Positions 45,201 through 57,757 of a stretch of 64,000 nucleotides of DNA are shown here, piece by piece. The first letter of the stretch is position 1; the number at the start of each line of letters is the position of its first letter. Location: contig NC_090319.1 of NCBI RefSeq assembly GCF_040869045.1, positions 303,602,998-303,666,997 of the forward strand, read 5' to 3'. The notes below the pieces were generated by a model. That model saw only the letters and a program-made list of their open reading frames with translations. It was not told the origin of the DNA and did no database searches. This DNA comes from Eurosta solidaginis. Taxonomy: Eukaryota > Arthropoda > Insecta > Diptera > Tephritidae. A program made the position numbers and the translations under genes.

Positions 45201-45539
45201 GCTTCTCTTCTAAATCCCTCTAACGAAGATAAGCCGGTATTTATTTCGCTGTCCGAAATTGCTGAATACGAATATTCTCGTGTAGAGTCATAAGTTCATC
45301 GTTCTTCGCGCTGGTCCCGTTGATCCTAAAACAGTATGTTTGGTGACTAAGAATGTTCCTGCGCCAAACACTTTGTAAGAGGTGACTTGAATTCACAGAG
45401 CCGAAGGTTCATAAAAAATTCGAGACGGCAGGCTAATATAAAGAGTGTACCGAATTTAATCGGGTGGGGAACTGCTCATATCCGCAATATACTTCCAAAA
45501 CATTCGGATAGTGGTAAAGCAGTCAAAACAGGAACGATG

Positions 45540-46260
45540 ATAATTGATTAGGACTTATTATTTAAATGATTTTAACAATTTTATTATGATAAACGACTTT
45601 ACTTATTTTAATAGTTTGATTATAAATAATCATTTCGTTAATATCAGTTGTTTGTTTATGAATAATTATTTGGTTAATTTTAACGGCTCGATTATTATTA
45701 ATTATTTAATAATTTTTATTTATCATTTGATTAGTTCCTTCGTTTGATTATCACTGTTTATTAGACCATTTTTATGTGTTTGTGTATCATTAATCATTTG
45801 AGAAAATTTCACTGTTTGATTATGATTTTTTTAATGGTTTGATTATGATTATTAATTTGATTAATTATTTTATTATTTATAATTTTTCGATAAATTTAAT
45901 TAATGTAAGTATTTTTATTAACTTGACTGTGACAAATCTCAAGCAAACGATAATATAATAATAATAATAATTGAACGTTTTGGCAGTGCAGTGCCCTCAA
46001 GTTGCCCAATGACACCAGGCTAATCCTGTTCATAATTTTTTTTTTTATTTATTAATTTTATGACATATTTATAAATTTTTTGTATATCCAATTATTTCTG
46101 ACTATTTTATTAACTTATTTTTAATCAACGGCTAAAAAAAATTATTAAAATTGAAAAAATTATTATGATAAACTATTTGACTTAGTTTCATTATAAATAA
46201 TCATTTCGTAAATTTCAATTGTTTGCTTATGATTAATACATATATGTAATACTCCTATAT
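45540..46260. repeat. TTTGATTATTAATTATT-rich degenerate minisatellite
   Basis: Degenerate ~30 bp units on the theme TTTGATTATGATTAATAATT with GGTTAATTTT. Similar blocks recur at 46490-46860 and 47350-47770. The composition is close to pure A/T with spaced G. Frames here are repeat artefacts. Confidence 0.65.
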
Positions 46261-46320
46261 TGCTGATGGAAAATGCTCGCAATGTCTTTTGAATTCGAAA
46301 TCAAAACAAGACAGCCTACA

Positions 46321-48054
46321 AAATTTTTGTGATTGTAGCAGCATAAGTGTGACAAGAAAAAATTAAAATTTAGGTACATTAGATTATTGAATACAAAACC
46401 AAAACGTTTAAACAGCAATATATCGGCACCCTGATGTTTGGGAATGTACCTAGCTGTTTGTAGCAATGTAGGAGTATTACACATATGAATTAATTATTTG
46501 GTTATTTTTAACGACTTGATTATTATTATTCATTTGATTATTTTTTATTTATCATTTGATTAATTCCTTCGTCTGATTATCACCAATTATTAGATTAAGT
46601 TTATTTGTTTGATTATGATTAATAATTTGGTTAACTTTCACTGTTTGATTATGATTATTAATTCGAATAATTTTATTATTTGATTATGATTAATCATTTG
46701 GTTAATTTTGCCTGTTTAATTATGACTAATTATTTGATTATTTATAATTTTTCGATAAATTTAGTAAATTTAAATATTTTTAGTAACTTGATTGTGATAA
46801 AGCAATGGCTAAGATTTCCAACGGCTAAAAAAATTATTAACCATTAAAATTAAAACATTATTAACCATTAAAATTCTCAGATTTAGTCTGACTTTTCAAA
46901 ACAACATGAAAATTTCTCTAGTTCTCTGGAGTATTCGCACATTTTTCTTCAAATTTTTCGCTCTTGTTTAAGCAAAACCAACCCACTGCCTTTAACGAGG
47001 CAGCCAACACTTGCAAATTGCTTAATACAACGAATACATTTAGGTGCATGATTTCATGGATGTTTCGCGAGCCCTCCTTCCTCTGCTCTTGCTTGCACAG
47101 TGATTGCACGTTAGGCCAAACTCCACCTCGTAACTTACACACCTAACAGCGCATCAGTTCAAAGCGCATCAGTTGTAAGTTGTTGCAAATTTTTGTGATT
47201 GTAGCAGCATAAGTGTGACAAGAAAAAATTAAAATTTAGGTACATTAGATTATTGAATACAAAACCAAAACGTTTAAACAGCAATATATCGGCACCCTGA
47301 TGTTTGGGAATGTACCTAGCTGTTTGTAGCAATGTAGGAGTATTACACATATGAATTAATTATTTGGTTGTTTTTAACGACTTGATTATTATTATTCATT
47401 TGATTATTTTTTATTTATCATTTGATTAATTCCTTCGTCTGATTATCACCAATTATTAGATTAAGTTTATTTGTTTGATTATGATTAATAATTTGGTTAA
47501 CTTTCACTGTTTGATTATGATTATTTTAATTGTTCGATTATGATTATTAATTCGAATAATTTTATTATTTGATTATGATTAATCATTTGGTTAATTTTGC
47601 CTGTTTAATTATGACTAATTATTTGATTATTTATAATTTTTCGATAAATTTAGTAAATTTAAATATTTTTAGTAGCTTGATTGTGATAAAGCAATGGCTA
47701 AGATTTCCAACGGCTAAAAAAAATTATTAACCATTAAAATTAAAACATTATTAACCATTAAAATTCTCAGATTTAGTCTGACTTTTCAAAACAACATGAA
47801 AATTTCTCTAGTTCTCTGGAGTATTCGCACATTTTTCTTCAAATTTTTCGCTCTTGTTTAAGCAAAACCAACCTACTGCCTTTAACGAGGCAGCCAACAT
47901 TTGCAAATTGCTTAATACAACGAATACATTTAGTTGCATGATTTCATGGATGTTTCGCGAGCCCTCCTTCCTCTGCTCTTGCTTGCACAGTGATTGCACG
48001 TTAGGCCAAACTCCACCTCGTAACTTACACACCTAACAGCGCATCAGTTCAAAG
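46321..48054. repeat. Recent tandem duplication, ~845-870 bp units
   Basis: Unit 1 (46321-47164) and unit 2 (47187-48054) are nearly identical, with a handful of substitutions (for example CAACCCACTG against CAACCTACTG) and a ~24 bp indel in the AT-rich block. A 22 bp junction (CGCATCAGTTGTAAGTTGTTGC) lies between them and repeats the CGCATCAGTT word of the unit end. Short frames are duplicated with the unit (74-codon minus frames at 46918-47142 and 47808-48032) and show no known domain. Confidence 0.93.
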
Positions 48055-48604
48055 TTTAAAGTTTACTTACGCTTCTTAATTTATTTTATCATAACGGATG
48101 CTGAATGTTGAATGGTATTGTTGCTGATGTTGCTGCAATGCTGCACTGTGTCGGCATGGTGTCGAGGTCTTAAAGCATAGTCTGATTATGCAATTGTAAA
48201 AGTTTTTACTTAATGCTGCTTCCTCAATTCAGGGTTAAGATTGCAGGGAATGACGCAAAGAATACACCTGTGTGTATGTGTGAATGTATGTATGTATGTC
48301 ATTGGAATGTATTTTCGGTGGACTTGTTTAATTGTTGTTCTTGGCATGGCTTTCTGTTTTGATTTATTAGATCTTAACCTTGCAAAATTCCGCAAACTTC
48401 TAGTGCTTGTTATGTCCGCGTACTTAATCGGGTTGGTTAGTCTATTTGACAATCTAATGGGTCATGTTATTTTTGCACCCAACCGTCCGCCTGCGCTTCC
48501 GCGTATTAATTCTTTGGAATTATGCTGCATAAAGTAATAGAAAATGTGGTCACCAAACTGTGACGTAATGTGGGAACAACATACGTGGTAGAGCTGATAT
48601 GAGC
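48055..48604. other. No recognised feature
   Basis: A TATGTATGTATG run lies near 48285. The 98-codon frame at 48241-48537 has hydrophobic patches but nothing recognisable. Confidence 0.3.
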
Positions 48605-48800
48605 AAGGTTAGGTTGGGCTTAACTGACCGGTCCGTGAGGACTTCGCATGAACTGAGTGTGTGCGTAGTGTTACCAAAAGTTTATCAGAACCTATGTTGT
48701 TAAACAACTCTGTCCTTTTAGCAAGTACGAGAAGCTTTGTAGGAACAATGCCACTTGCTGTTACTAGATCTGAAAGCCCTATGACTCATCATAGCTGGAG
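48605..48800 (-). mobile_element. LINE-B 3' fragment
   Basis: It matches the 3' UTR and the last coding segment of LINE-B (1756-1985). The tail end on the element strand reads CCCAACCTAACC. Confidence 0.75.
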
Positions 48801-49069
48801 TCAGATAAGAGCAAAATCATACAACAAATTTAGACAAGAGGAGAGAGGTGATGTGAAATAAAGGAATGGAAAATAAAAGAAGAAGGGGAAGAAAGGGAGG
48901 AAAAGTAATATTGGAAGTCAAACAGAAAGACGAACCGAAATCAGGCGACATGTTAGTCAATTAGTTATCCAAGCGGTTTGTTATCTTCGGATTATGGACG
49001 CCTTATCCATTGTATATCGACTAGTCGTTGTTATCAACGAAACATACAAGAGTTATCGATTGGTTATAA

Positions 49070-49432
49070 ATAAATAAAAATAAATCTAAGGCGCGATAAC
49101 CTCCGGACAGATTTTAGGCCAAGAGTCTCTCCCAGTTTGCGTCGTGCGCCTTTAAATTATTCCTACAAATTGGGGGACAGCACCTACTAGTTTTATGTCG
49201 ACTCCGAACGCCATCTGCAAAGCAGATGAATTTTCACTGAGAGCTTTTCATGGCAGAAATACACTCGGAATGCTTGCCAAACACAGCCGAGGGGCCACCC
49301 CGATTGTAAACATTTTCTTCTAATTGAAAAAACTTGTCTCCAAAATTTATATGTTGATTTTCCCGGGGCGTGAACCCAGGATCTTGGGTGTGGATGGCTG
49401 AGCATGCTACCATCACACCACGTCGGCCGCCG
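49070..49432 (-). repeat. SINE1, full-length
   Basis: On the minus strand it starts GGCGGCCGACGTGGTGTGAT, with an A-box-like TGATGGTAGCATGCTC and a B-box GGGTTCACGCCCCGG. It continues through the ATGGCGTTCGGAGTCGAC core to TTATCGCGCCTTAGATTTAT. This copy best shows the intact tRNA-like B box of the family. It is inserted in FBL-4. Confidence 0.87.
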
Positions 49433-49687
49433 ATCGTCGATTTGTTATCGACGTGTAATATATTTCACACTGACAACAATGGTTAGCGAAAAGTTGTAGA
49501 TTTTTTACCGGTTTGTTATAGAAGTTATTTATTTCTTTCTAAAAAGTTGTTGATTTGTTTTCAAAAAGTTAGCAATATTTCATCGGAAAGTGGTCGTTTT
49601 GTTTATCAATTTATCAATATTTTATTAACAAAAAAGAAAACAACAAGAATGTGATTATTGGCGATAACAAGTCAATGACTCGCCGAT

Positions 49688-50091
49688 GTTTTGTTGTTGT
49701 TGCTGTAGCGATAAGGACACTACCCGAAGGCCTTGGGGAGTGTAATCGATGTTGGTGGTCCTTCGCCGGATGCAGATCTTGTACCTTCCGGTACCAAGCC
49801 CGACCATCTCGGGAAAGATCTTTTATGACCACATGCGACCTTCTAGGCCATATCGCCCTCCCACCCCTATAATCATAAGGATTTGGTTGTCGCCAGAACC
49901 TCGGTTGTTAATGAAACAAGATTCGCCACGGATATGTGAGGTTGACAATTGAGTTTGGTGAACCTATATATTGCGCAGGCAACCTGAAAGGGTTGCTCTA
50001 CACAACCCCTTGAATCTTTTTGGTAATTTAGTCGCCTCTTGCGACAGGCATACCTACTGCGGGTATATTCGAACCCCCTAAACCGTTGGGG
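49688..50091 (-). repeat. Repeat A, complete-looking, with perfect 14 bp TSD
   Basis: A ~404 bp minus-strand copy. The flanks AATGACTCGCCGAT (49674-49687) and AATGACTCGCCGAT (50092-50105) are identical, proving retroposition. The element strand starts near CCCAACGGTTTAGGGGGTTC and ends in CTACAGCAACAACAACAAAA. The perfect TSD makes this one of the younger copies in the window. Confidence 0.92.
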
Positions 50092-50292
50092 AATGACTCG
50101 CCGATAATAATTGGCTATCGCTAGGAAGCCGAGTAAAAAACAATAATTTATTGTTACTGATAAGAAAGAAACCCCAAGACAATTTGCTTCTTTGTTAGGT
50201 TTTTCCCTTTTTTGTTAACCTTCAACCCCTGAGCGAGCTGTTGTTAACTTAGAAAAAAAAAGTAGATATTTTTACGAATCACAGAAAGCTTA

Positions 50293-50897
50293 CTATTATT
50301 CCTGCCTTCTTATCTTGTTCTGAATAAATAAATCAAATCTTCAGTGCATGAAATTTTCTTTATTTATAGCACTAATTCAGTAGTAATACTTCACAATTTA
50401 AATTATTCGCGTACTTCACTTACAACGTTATAAAAACTAACTGATTAACTATCACTTGGACTGCGCCGCTTTTTAACATGCTTATATTTATTTCACTTGT
50501 ATGTTTGTAGCTCTCTGGCTAGGCGCGCAAAGAAACCCATCTAGCGACTATTGAAGAAGGTTACATAACTCCATACAAAACTAGTTGTGCTTAATAGCGG
50601 AGGCACGAACTTCTGTACTACGGCGTGTTGTTGTTTTTTTTTTTTTTAATTCTATTTAGTTTATATACTCTCAGTTGCCTCGTTCGCATAATTCTCCTAG
50701 GGTCTAGACTTTGGGCGAGCAGTCTTCACTATCAGTTGCTAATTTATCTATCTCATCTACTGTACATGTGTATGTACTGCTTTGTTAATGTGTGCGTATT
50801 TATTTGTTGTCGCATCTACTTACATTGCTGTAGTGGTTGTGCTGCATTTATTTACGAGCGGCATAGTGACGTGAATAAACTTTAAATATTAGCCACA
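50293..50897 (-). repeat. LTR-C copy with internal insertion
   Basis: The minus-strand 5' end is TGTGGCTAATATTTAAAG at 50897. The remaining blocks match other LTR-C copies. Relative to them there is an extra ~170 bp at about 50478-50650, ending in a T15 run, which looks like a small insertion of unknown type. Confidence 0.65.
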
Positions 50898-52729
50898 GTG
50901 TTTCAAACAGAGACCTGAAAATTTACAAATTGAACTTCACGAGTACTTGGTACTCATGCCTTATTTTAAACCAACTTTCTTTTTTTGAGAATTTTTTTTT
51001 TCAAGTTCATTATAATAATAAATTTATTTTCTCTGTACAAAGAGTTGTGATGTACTTCAAATATATTTGCACTAAAAGTTTTGAAAGACAGCAATTAGAA
51101 AACTGGTCACGTTTTTTCATGGAATGCTCAATAGAAATTTATGTTAGAGGAAATAGCTAGATACAAACTTTTCGTTTTCGCCCTTACTCAAACTTCTTAA
51201 CTTGTTTTTTTTTTTTTATTTAAAAAATAATTTTTTTTTTTTTTCATTTTGCTATGAACTAGAAAATTTTCTACCAAAAACGCTTGAAAGCACACTCCGC
51301 ATCCAAAATGTGTGCGTTGACAATTTAATCATAAAAATTTCCCTGTATCTCTTAATACACGCTTCTTCTGTTTATTTTTGATTAACGCACAGATGCAAAC
51401 TGCCCTTGACACAAAGCAATAAAACATGTCTGCACATATATGAAAAGGACAAAACTTCAACTAGTGGTTAACGATTTTTCATTTCATTTTAGTTTACGCA
51501 TTTTATTCTTGGCTCCTTTGCTCACCTCTGCGGCCATCCGTCGCAATGGTCCGTGACCATGTAGCTTATTAAAAAATCACTGTCAGTGGGCACAAATATT
51601 ATTTTTTTAACTTTTTTTAGTCTTTTGTTGTTATTGACCCTTTGTCGAGCCACGTAGCCTTATACCTACCTCTAACATCTTTTGTCGCTTACATTATTCA
51701 TGACAACGCCTTCAAATATGCTACGTTTAGGTTAATATGTGAGCTCTTAAGCTTGCATGCTCATATGTATGTGTGTGTGTGCGTAAGGTCAAGTGATTGC
51801 ACTCCTGCTAAATAAAAAATATGCAAACATCTAAGAAGGCAAAAAATTCCAAATCACTGGATCGCTTTATCATCAACTCAAATTCGTATCAAGTGGGTTG
51901 AATTGAAATTCTTAAGGGGATTTATATTGGGTTCTCTACTTTATTTGGGTCAAGTTAAATAAAAAAATATGTTTAAGATTTATTTTTGGTTTATCTTCTT
52001 TATTTAGTTATTTTGTTAGGGAATTTTAGCTTAGCTTATCCCTTGGTTGATCCCAAAAGAGATTTTTTAGACAAATAAAATGCCTGACTCTAAAGGTAAA
52101 TTTAAATAACATAAGAACTTTATGTGCCAACTTAAGATTTTAAGTGCACTTTTATAAGCCATATAATAAAATTATGGAATAAAGTATGTTACAAAAGCGC
52201 AAAAAAAAATTTACAAAACACAACGCAAGCCCTGCAAGAAGCAAATTTAGCTTTAATGGATCAAATCAAAAGGAATAACTTTCAACAGCAAAAAAAAATC
52301 TAAATTTTTAGAGCAACCGAGTAAAAAGCTTATATGTTGTTATACCAGAGTCTTTACGAATAGATATTCATTTAAAGTATGTTGCGAGATAAGTGTTTTA
52401 CGGCAACCATTGACTAACAAATACAGCACACACCGTTCCCAGCGAGCGAGGAATGGAAGGAAGAGCTGGATTGCTGCGGGGCTGAGCTTTACTTAAAGTA
52501 ACTCACCGGCAGAGGTCTTTACCAAAGAGAAAGAGCCTTAAGAATTATCTAGGACAGTTAAGTTTAGGAGACCAATGTAACAGTCTGTGATAATATACAG
52601 GCTTCCTTAAAGACATTATAACCAAACTTAAAAAAATTTGTATATGAAAGTATTGAGCTACGCATCTTAATGTACTACTTTTCCTAATGCCAGGACACAA
52701 CAATATTGCTGCGAATTTCAAGAAATTCT
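50898..52729. other. No recognised feature
   Basis: AT-rich with poly(T) runs (51207-51216, 51231-51243) and a short TG run at 51770-51781. No gene is recognised. Confidence 0.35.
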
Positions 52730-53233
52730 TGATTATTTTGCACCTTTTGTTATCATTCGAATCGCTGAACTGTCGAATAAATATGTAAGTCAAAGTTTCC
52801 GTATAGCAAAATGTTCTTTATTTATAAAACTACTATGGCAGTAGTACTTCACAATAAAATTACTCACGTACTTCATTTATTGCTTGTTAACATCAAACTG
52901 AACGACTATTCTTCCGCTTCTTTTATACTCTCAGCTGCCTCGTTTGCCTATTTCTCCTAGGGTCTAGAACTTTCACGAGCAGCCCCCTCGAATAGTTGCA
53001 TATATATTCCTCGTTTATGTATCACATAAATGGTTATTTACCTAATGTATGTGTGAGTGATGCCATCTTCGCTCTTGGCTGATGTACATGTAATGTCTCT
53101 TAATCTTTCCTCTTCGCTCTTAGGTTTGCTGTTTACATGAATGTGTGGCTGCTTGCTTTCTTGTTGTTGTGCATTTATTTACTAGCAGCAAAATGACTGT
53201 AGTGAAATATCGAAACTACTAACGTTCGTCACA
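52730..53233 (-). repeat. LTR-C copy, 504 bp
   Basis: It runs from TGTGACGAACGTTAGTAGTT (53233) to the AATAATCA end (52730). AGTATAAAAGAAGCGGAAGA is the TATA region. It matches the copy at 32812-33277 throughout. No retroviral-type coding region adjoins it. Confidence 0.75.
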
Positions 53234-53254
53234 ATATTTAGGGGATTGAATTTT

Positions 53255-53810
53255 CTTATGATGTGTCCAAGGAAGTTTCGAAACCGATAGTAATGAGTGT
53301 GACTGTTCCGTACGACCACTACTGGCGAACCTCCAGAAAAAAAATTTGGAATATACTACGATAACCGCGAACTTGCTGTGACCAACCATGATAACTGTGA
53401 GACCCTTATAATCGCGTGTTTAGCTTGAAAAGAAATAAAATTCCTTCTTTAACTAAATCATTTTGCAAAGAGTGTCCTGATGAGCGTATTCAGAGGGTAC
53501 AGCTCTATCGCACTGTTATTCATACAACGATAATCTCAATGTTTAGACGATGGCGTTAACCAGCAAGCTCCCTCTTCAAAACCTGTGAGGATAAGGAAGA
53601 ATAGGAATCAAAGTGGTAATCTCAATGTCTTCGTGCTCTGGGTTGACGTGCACAACAATTTTGAAGGAATTAAATAATCTGATGAGATGGCTCAAGAGAG
53701 GTACGAAGCTGATATTATCGAGGCTTACATCTCCGTATTACCACGACTTGTGTACCTTCCGAAGAAAGTACGATTATTCTGTGGATCATCCAGGATGATG
53801 ATGAGACCTT
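53255..53810 (+). pseudogene. LINE-E fragment, heavily decayed
   Basis: ACCAGCAAGCTCCCTCTTCA and CTGTGAGGATAAGGAAGAAT match 28877-28910, and GTTCCGTACGACCACTACT matches CTTCGTGCGACCACCGCTG near 28640 in the same order. These belong to the post-RNase H part of the LINE-E protein. There is no usable frame. Confidence 0.6.
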
Positions 53811-53974
53811 ATGGCCGCTTTTGGATAAGAACGGAACAAACTTTCTTTTTATCTTAATAAATCTGCTGTAATATTCCGCACAAGTGTCGTGGTCATAGTC
53901 TTAGTTCTTTTCCATCTCTTTATTTTCTCTCTTTTACTTTCTATGACTAATTTAAAAAAAAATACTAAACGCGA

Positions 53975-54150
53975 TTTACCTCCAAGTAATTCTAAGCCGT
54001 GATTTTCTTCCAATTTGTGTCGTACTCTTTTTTTAGCCTAGAAAATTAAATCAGAGACCTACGTATTTTATTCGGACTCCGAACGCAGCTGAAAGTCAGA
54101 TAAATTTTTACTGAGAAGTTGTTCATGGCTTGGAAAGCAATTTTATCATA
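53975..54150 (-). repeat. SINE1, diverged 3' half
   Basis: AATTTGTGTCGTACTC, TCGGACTCCGAACGCAGCT and TTTTACTGAGAAGTTGTTCA correspond, in order, to the SINE1 3' half on the minus strand. Confidence 0.6.
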
Positions 54151-55904
54151 TTTAAACAGCTTTTGGTATTATTTTGTTGTTGCATTACCCAGGATTTTTT
54201 TGGTTGGCGGAGTACACTGCAAATTACAGCGGCGTGGATATGGCTTTCCGTCGGCTAAGGCTTCAGCTTAATTTGTGCAGATTACTTGAAACTTATAAAT
54301 TATTTATTTGATGGATTTTCAATCATTTGACATTTGGTTGTTTAACGGTATACATAATTTCCGATTTTATTACCGAACTTTAGTTTCAAGTTAAAATTCC
54401 AATTTCAATTCATTTTCATACAAAAACACATGCACAAATACACAACAAATTCGTTGCAGTTATTTGTTCATGGTTTAGAACATTTGCTCAAAAGCATACG
54501 CATTATTATTGTTGGTGTTTTAGTTCAATTGCAAATGTTGTTGTTGTTTACTCACGTTTAAGCTGTCCGGCGCAAAAGCAATTATATGAAAGGATAACCA
54601 AAAAGCAACATTTTACTGGTATTTAGTTTTCACCAACGCAAGAACTAGCATGTGAGGGGAGCGCTTAAGGACTCTGTTTTATATAAACATAAAGCAAAAG
54701 GCGGATTCAAAATAATTCTTCTAAAGCGTTAAAAGTATTTCACAGTTAACCATAGACTAGTTGATTAAATTTGTCATTTTATTGTTGGCTTGCTTCCATC
54801 CCATATTTAAGTGAATTTCTTGATACAAAAGATTTTCAGTAAGGACACATCGTCTGTTTTGCAACTCAGTACCAAAAGAATAATGCTTACGTATATACGA
54901 CCACACATTCGAACAAATAAATATATACAGAGAAGCTCAAAAAATAACAAACTATTAAGCAAATAAATAAATAGCTCAGTTTAAGTTTGAATGCAATTGC
55001 TGTTGGTCTTTGTTAAGAGAGAAAGTGTGCGCATGTAGGTGTGTGAGTGTGTGTGTGACACACTGAGGATTTGTGTAGCATGATATAACGAATATGTCGT
55101 GGCCAGTTGAAAGTTTCAACTCGGGGGTATTTCCATCTGTAGCAGTTTATTTATGCAATGTTTTTGTTTTTTTCTTTTTTTGGTATTGTTTTATGCCACA
55201 ATCTCATTTTCACATCCGAAGTGCTTACACACACAAACAAATATATGTGCTAAGAAAGAAAAACCACACTAATGCGAAATAAACTGCAATAAAACACTAG
55301 TCCAAAAGAGAACGAAATCGGTCAACTACAAATCTGGAGGTTCAGACAAACTAAGGCTTCTAGAGTTTAATCCTACATCTAAGTTTGTTCAGGCCCAATT
55401 GGGTCAGAATAAATAATTCTGTCCGCGATATCTATGAAGTTATCTTAATGTTTAGTTTGAAGGAAATTTTTTATCAGAAATAGCCAGATTATCCGATATG
55501 CAACTGCAGTAGAAAGGGTGATCCAGTATATTAAGACGATCTTCGCCAAACACCATTGATAGAGGAATCTAAGTGAGTCCATTACAGTTGGCATACTCTC
55601 TGCTATCCACTTCCGGCCAAAGAGGGCTCGTTTCTCCTTTTATATAGAGTCTACCCAACATTAAATAAGCTAGCTTTAGGCCCTTTTATACGGTAGCATA
55701 CGACAGATCGACAAAATTTGTATCTATCTGGGCTTAGAATTACGCATTACAGTAACCCAAAATGGTGCTATGTCCCGGGACACAAATCACCTTAAACCAT
55801 ATCAGGAACTCCTAAATATATCATGAGCTCTTGCACCAAAATAGAGTTCATGGCTTTAATAACCGCTAAGGTACTGTCTCACATTAGTAGCACTCAGTAA
55901 AATT
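54151..55904. other. No recognised feature
   Basis: Short GT-rich runs occur near 55020-55060. No gene is recognised. Confidence 0.35.
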
Positions 55905-56204
55905 CCATTAAAATAATAAATTAAAATAAAAAAAAAATTATATAAAATAGAACAAAGTAAAATAAAATAAATTTAAATAAAATAAAATGAAATAAAACTC
56001 AATTAAACTAAATTAAATTAAATTAAATAAAAAATAAAATGAAATAAAATAAAACAAAATAAAATAAAATAATAAAATACAACAAAATTAAATAAAAATA
56101 ATAATAATAAAACAAAATACAATAAAATAAAATAAAATGACATAAAATAAAATAAGGTAAAATAAAATTAAATATAAATAAATTAAATTACATTAAATTG
56201 AAAT
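55905..56204. repeat. (TAAAA)n-type degenerate microsatellite
   Basis: About 300 bp of AAATA/TAAAA pentamers with occasional G and C substitutions, leading directly into the 3' tail of the minus-strand SINE1 at 56205. Similar sequence continues beyond the SINE at 56400-56500. Confidence 0.8.
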
Positions 56205-56403
56205 AAATAAATGTAAGGCGCAATAACCTCCGAAGAGATTCTAGGCCGAGCTTATTGTTTACTCCGAACGGCATCTGCAAGGTAGATACGTTGTCACTGA
56301 GAGCTTTTTATGGTAGAAATACATTCGGGGTGCTTGCCAAACACTGCCGACGGGCGAGCCCGCTTAGAAAAAATGTCTTCTCATTGAATTAAAAAACTTT
56401 TTT
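56205..56403 (-). repeat. SINE1, 5'-truncated, embedded in TAAAA array
   Basis: GTAAGGCGCAATAACCTCCG at the left is the complement of the SINE1 3' end; ACTCCGAACGGCATCTGCAA and CACTGAGAGCTTTTTATGG follow. The head is lost at about 56403, and ~20 bp plus are missing inside. Confidence 0.8.
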
Positions 56404-56500
56404 CTAAATTAAATAAAATTATATAAGTTTTAATATAATTTAATTAAATTTAACTCAAGCTAAATAAAACAAAATGAAATAAAATAAAAAACGAAGCAAG

Positions 56501-57757
56501 AAACTCAGAACATATATATGTAATTGTTTTTTTTTTTTTTTTTTTGTAACGAAAAGTTCTTGGTCTAGTGAACTTTTCATTGCTCCTTAGACTCCTGTTC
56601 TTAACCAAAAATCGTATTAATTATTATCCACTGACTTCCCTGCAGGGTTTATTGTTCCATTTGCTTGGTTATTCTGGGTCATGTCGTTGTTTTTATTCGT
56701 TTTGCCAAAGTTGCTCGCAGTGCCTAAAATTTGAGAATTCTCCATTTTTGCAAAGGAAGTAGACATTAAATTTATATTCGTAAGAATGCAATTGCGTGTA
56801 CCAAAACAAACTGAAAGTGCTACATTAAATTGGAATTATATTCTATGTGCTTGAGCAACAACACCTAGAGATAGTAAGTAGCAATGTGAACAACACTAAC
56901 AATTACAAAAAAACTTTCACAAATAAAACGCACGTGCATACCTACATGCATACTGATATACATATATTCAAACTAAATGAGTCATTTGCATTTAAATTTA
57001 AAAAAAAATCTCATTTCGTTATTTAAAGAATGAAGCATCGGAGTTGACCCTGCATTGCTCCAAATGTCAATATATTTAGGGAGAAGAGTTTAATAACTTT
57101 TGTGAAAATTTAAATTGAAAAGATGCAATCAGTCTAAAAATCCATATTTTAAATGGAAAAGGAAAACTGAGCTTATACTAATATTAAAGAACTTGTATTA
57201 CAGATCAATTTTCTGCTCAATATTCCAACAACCGATAGATTTTTTTTTTAAATAGATAGGACAGAAACGAACTTGCGTGCATTATTTTACATAGAAAAGG
57301 TAAGCTCTTGCGTCACATATCACACTTGTACCCTTGGGTAGGAGGAAATGTTTGATGCACGAGCCGGGATCTTAAGCCTCGATTCAAGATTCTGTAAGAA
57401 CGAGATTGTCTGAGTATGGATTTGGGATTAATTTGGTTAAGGAAATGCGTCAGTGCACTATAAATCTTCTCCCAATCTAATAGGCTTAACACTCTGTAGG
57501 GTTCTTATTATTTTTATTTAACTTTGTATTTTAGTTACTTTGAACTTTGTAATTTTTTAAATGTATTATCAATATTTTAAGTTTCAATATTGATTTTTCA
57601 ATTTTCAAAAATTTTCTTTGTTGTGAAAAATAAAGAAGAATTTGACGTATACATTTAGGCGTTTTAAAAATATAATTTAAAGTTTTTAATAAAATAAAAA
57701 TATGGTTTCATTTACTACACACTCATATACTCGTTTGAAGTGAAATAAGTTCCTGAT
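56501..57757. other. No recognised feature
   Basis: A T19 run lies at about 56527-56545. No gene is recognised. Confidence 0.35.

Larger units (their letters stand above)
48960..50190. mobile_element. Foldback-like element FBL-4, carrying SINE1 and Repeat A insertions
   Basis: ATCGAT-type sub-repeats occur at 48975-49065, resume at 49433-49690 and again at 50092-50190 with CGATAA words on the right side. SINE1 (49070-49432) and Repeat A (49688-50091) interrupt it. The Repeat A target duplication lies inside FBL sequence, so the foldback-like element is the older host. Confidence 0.65.
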
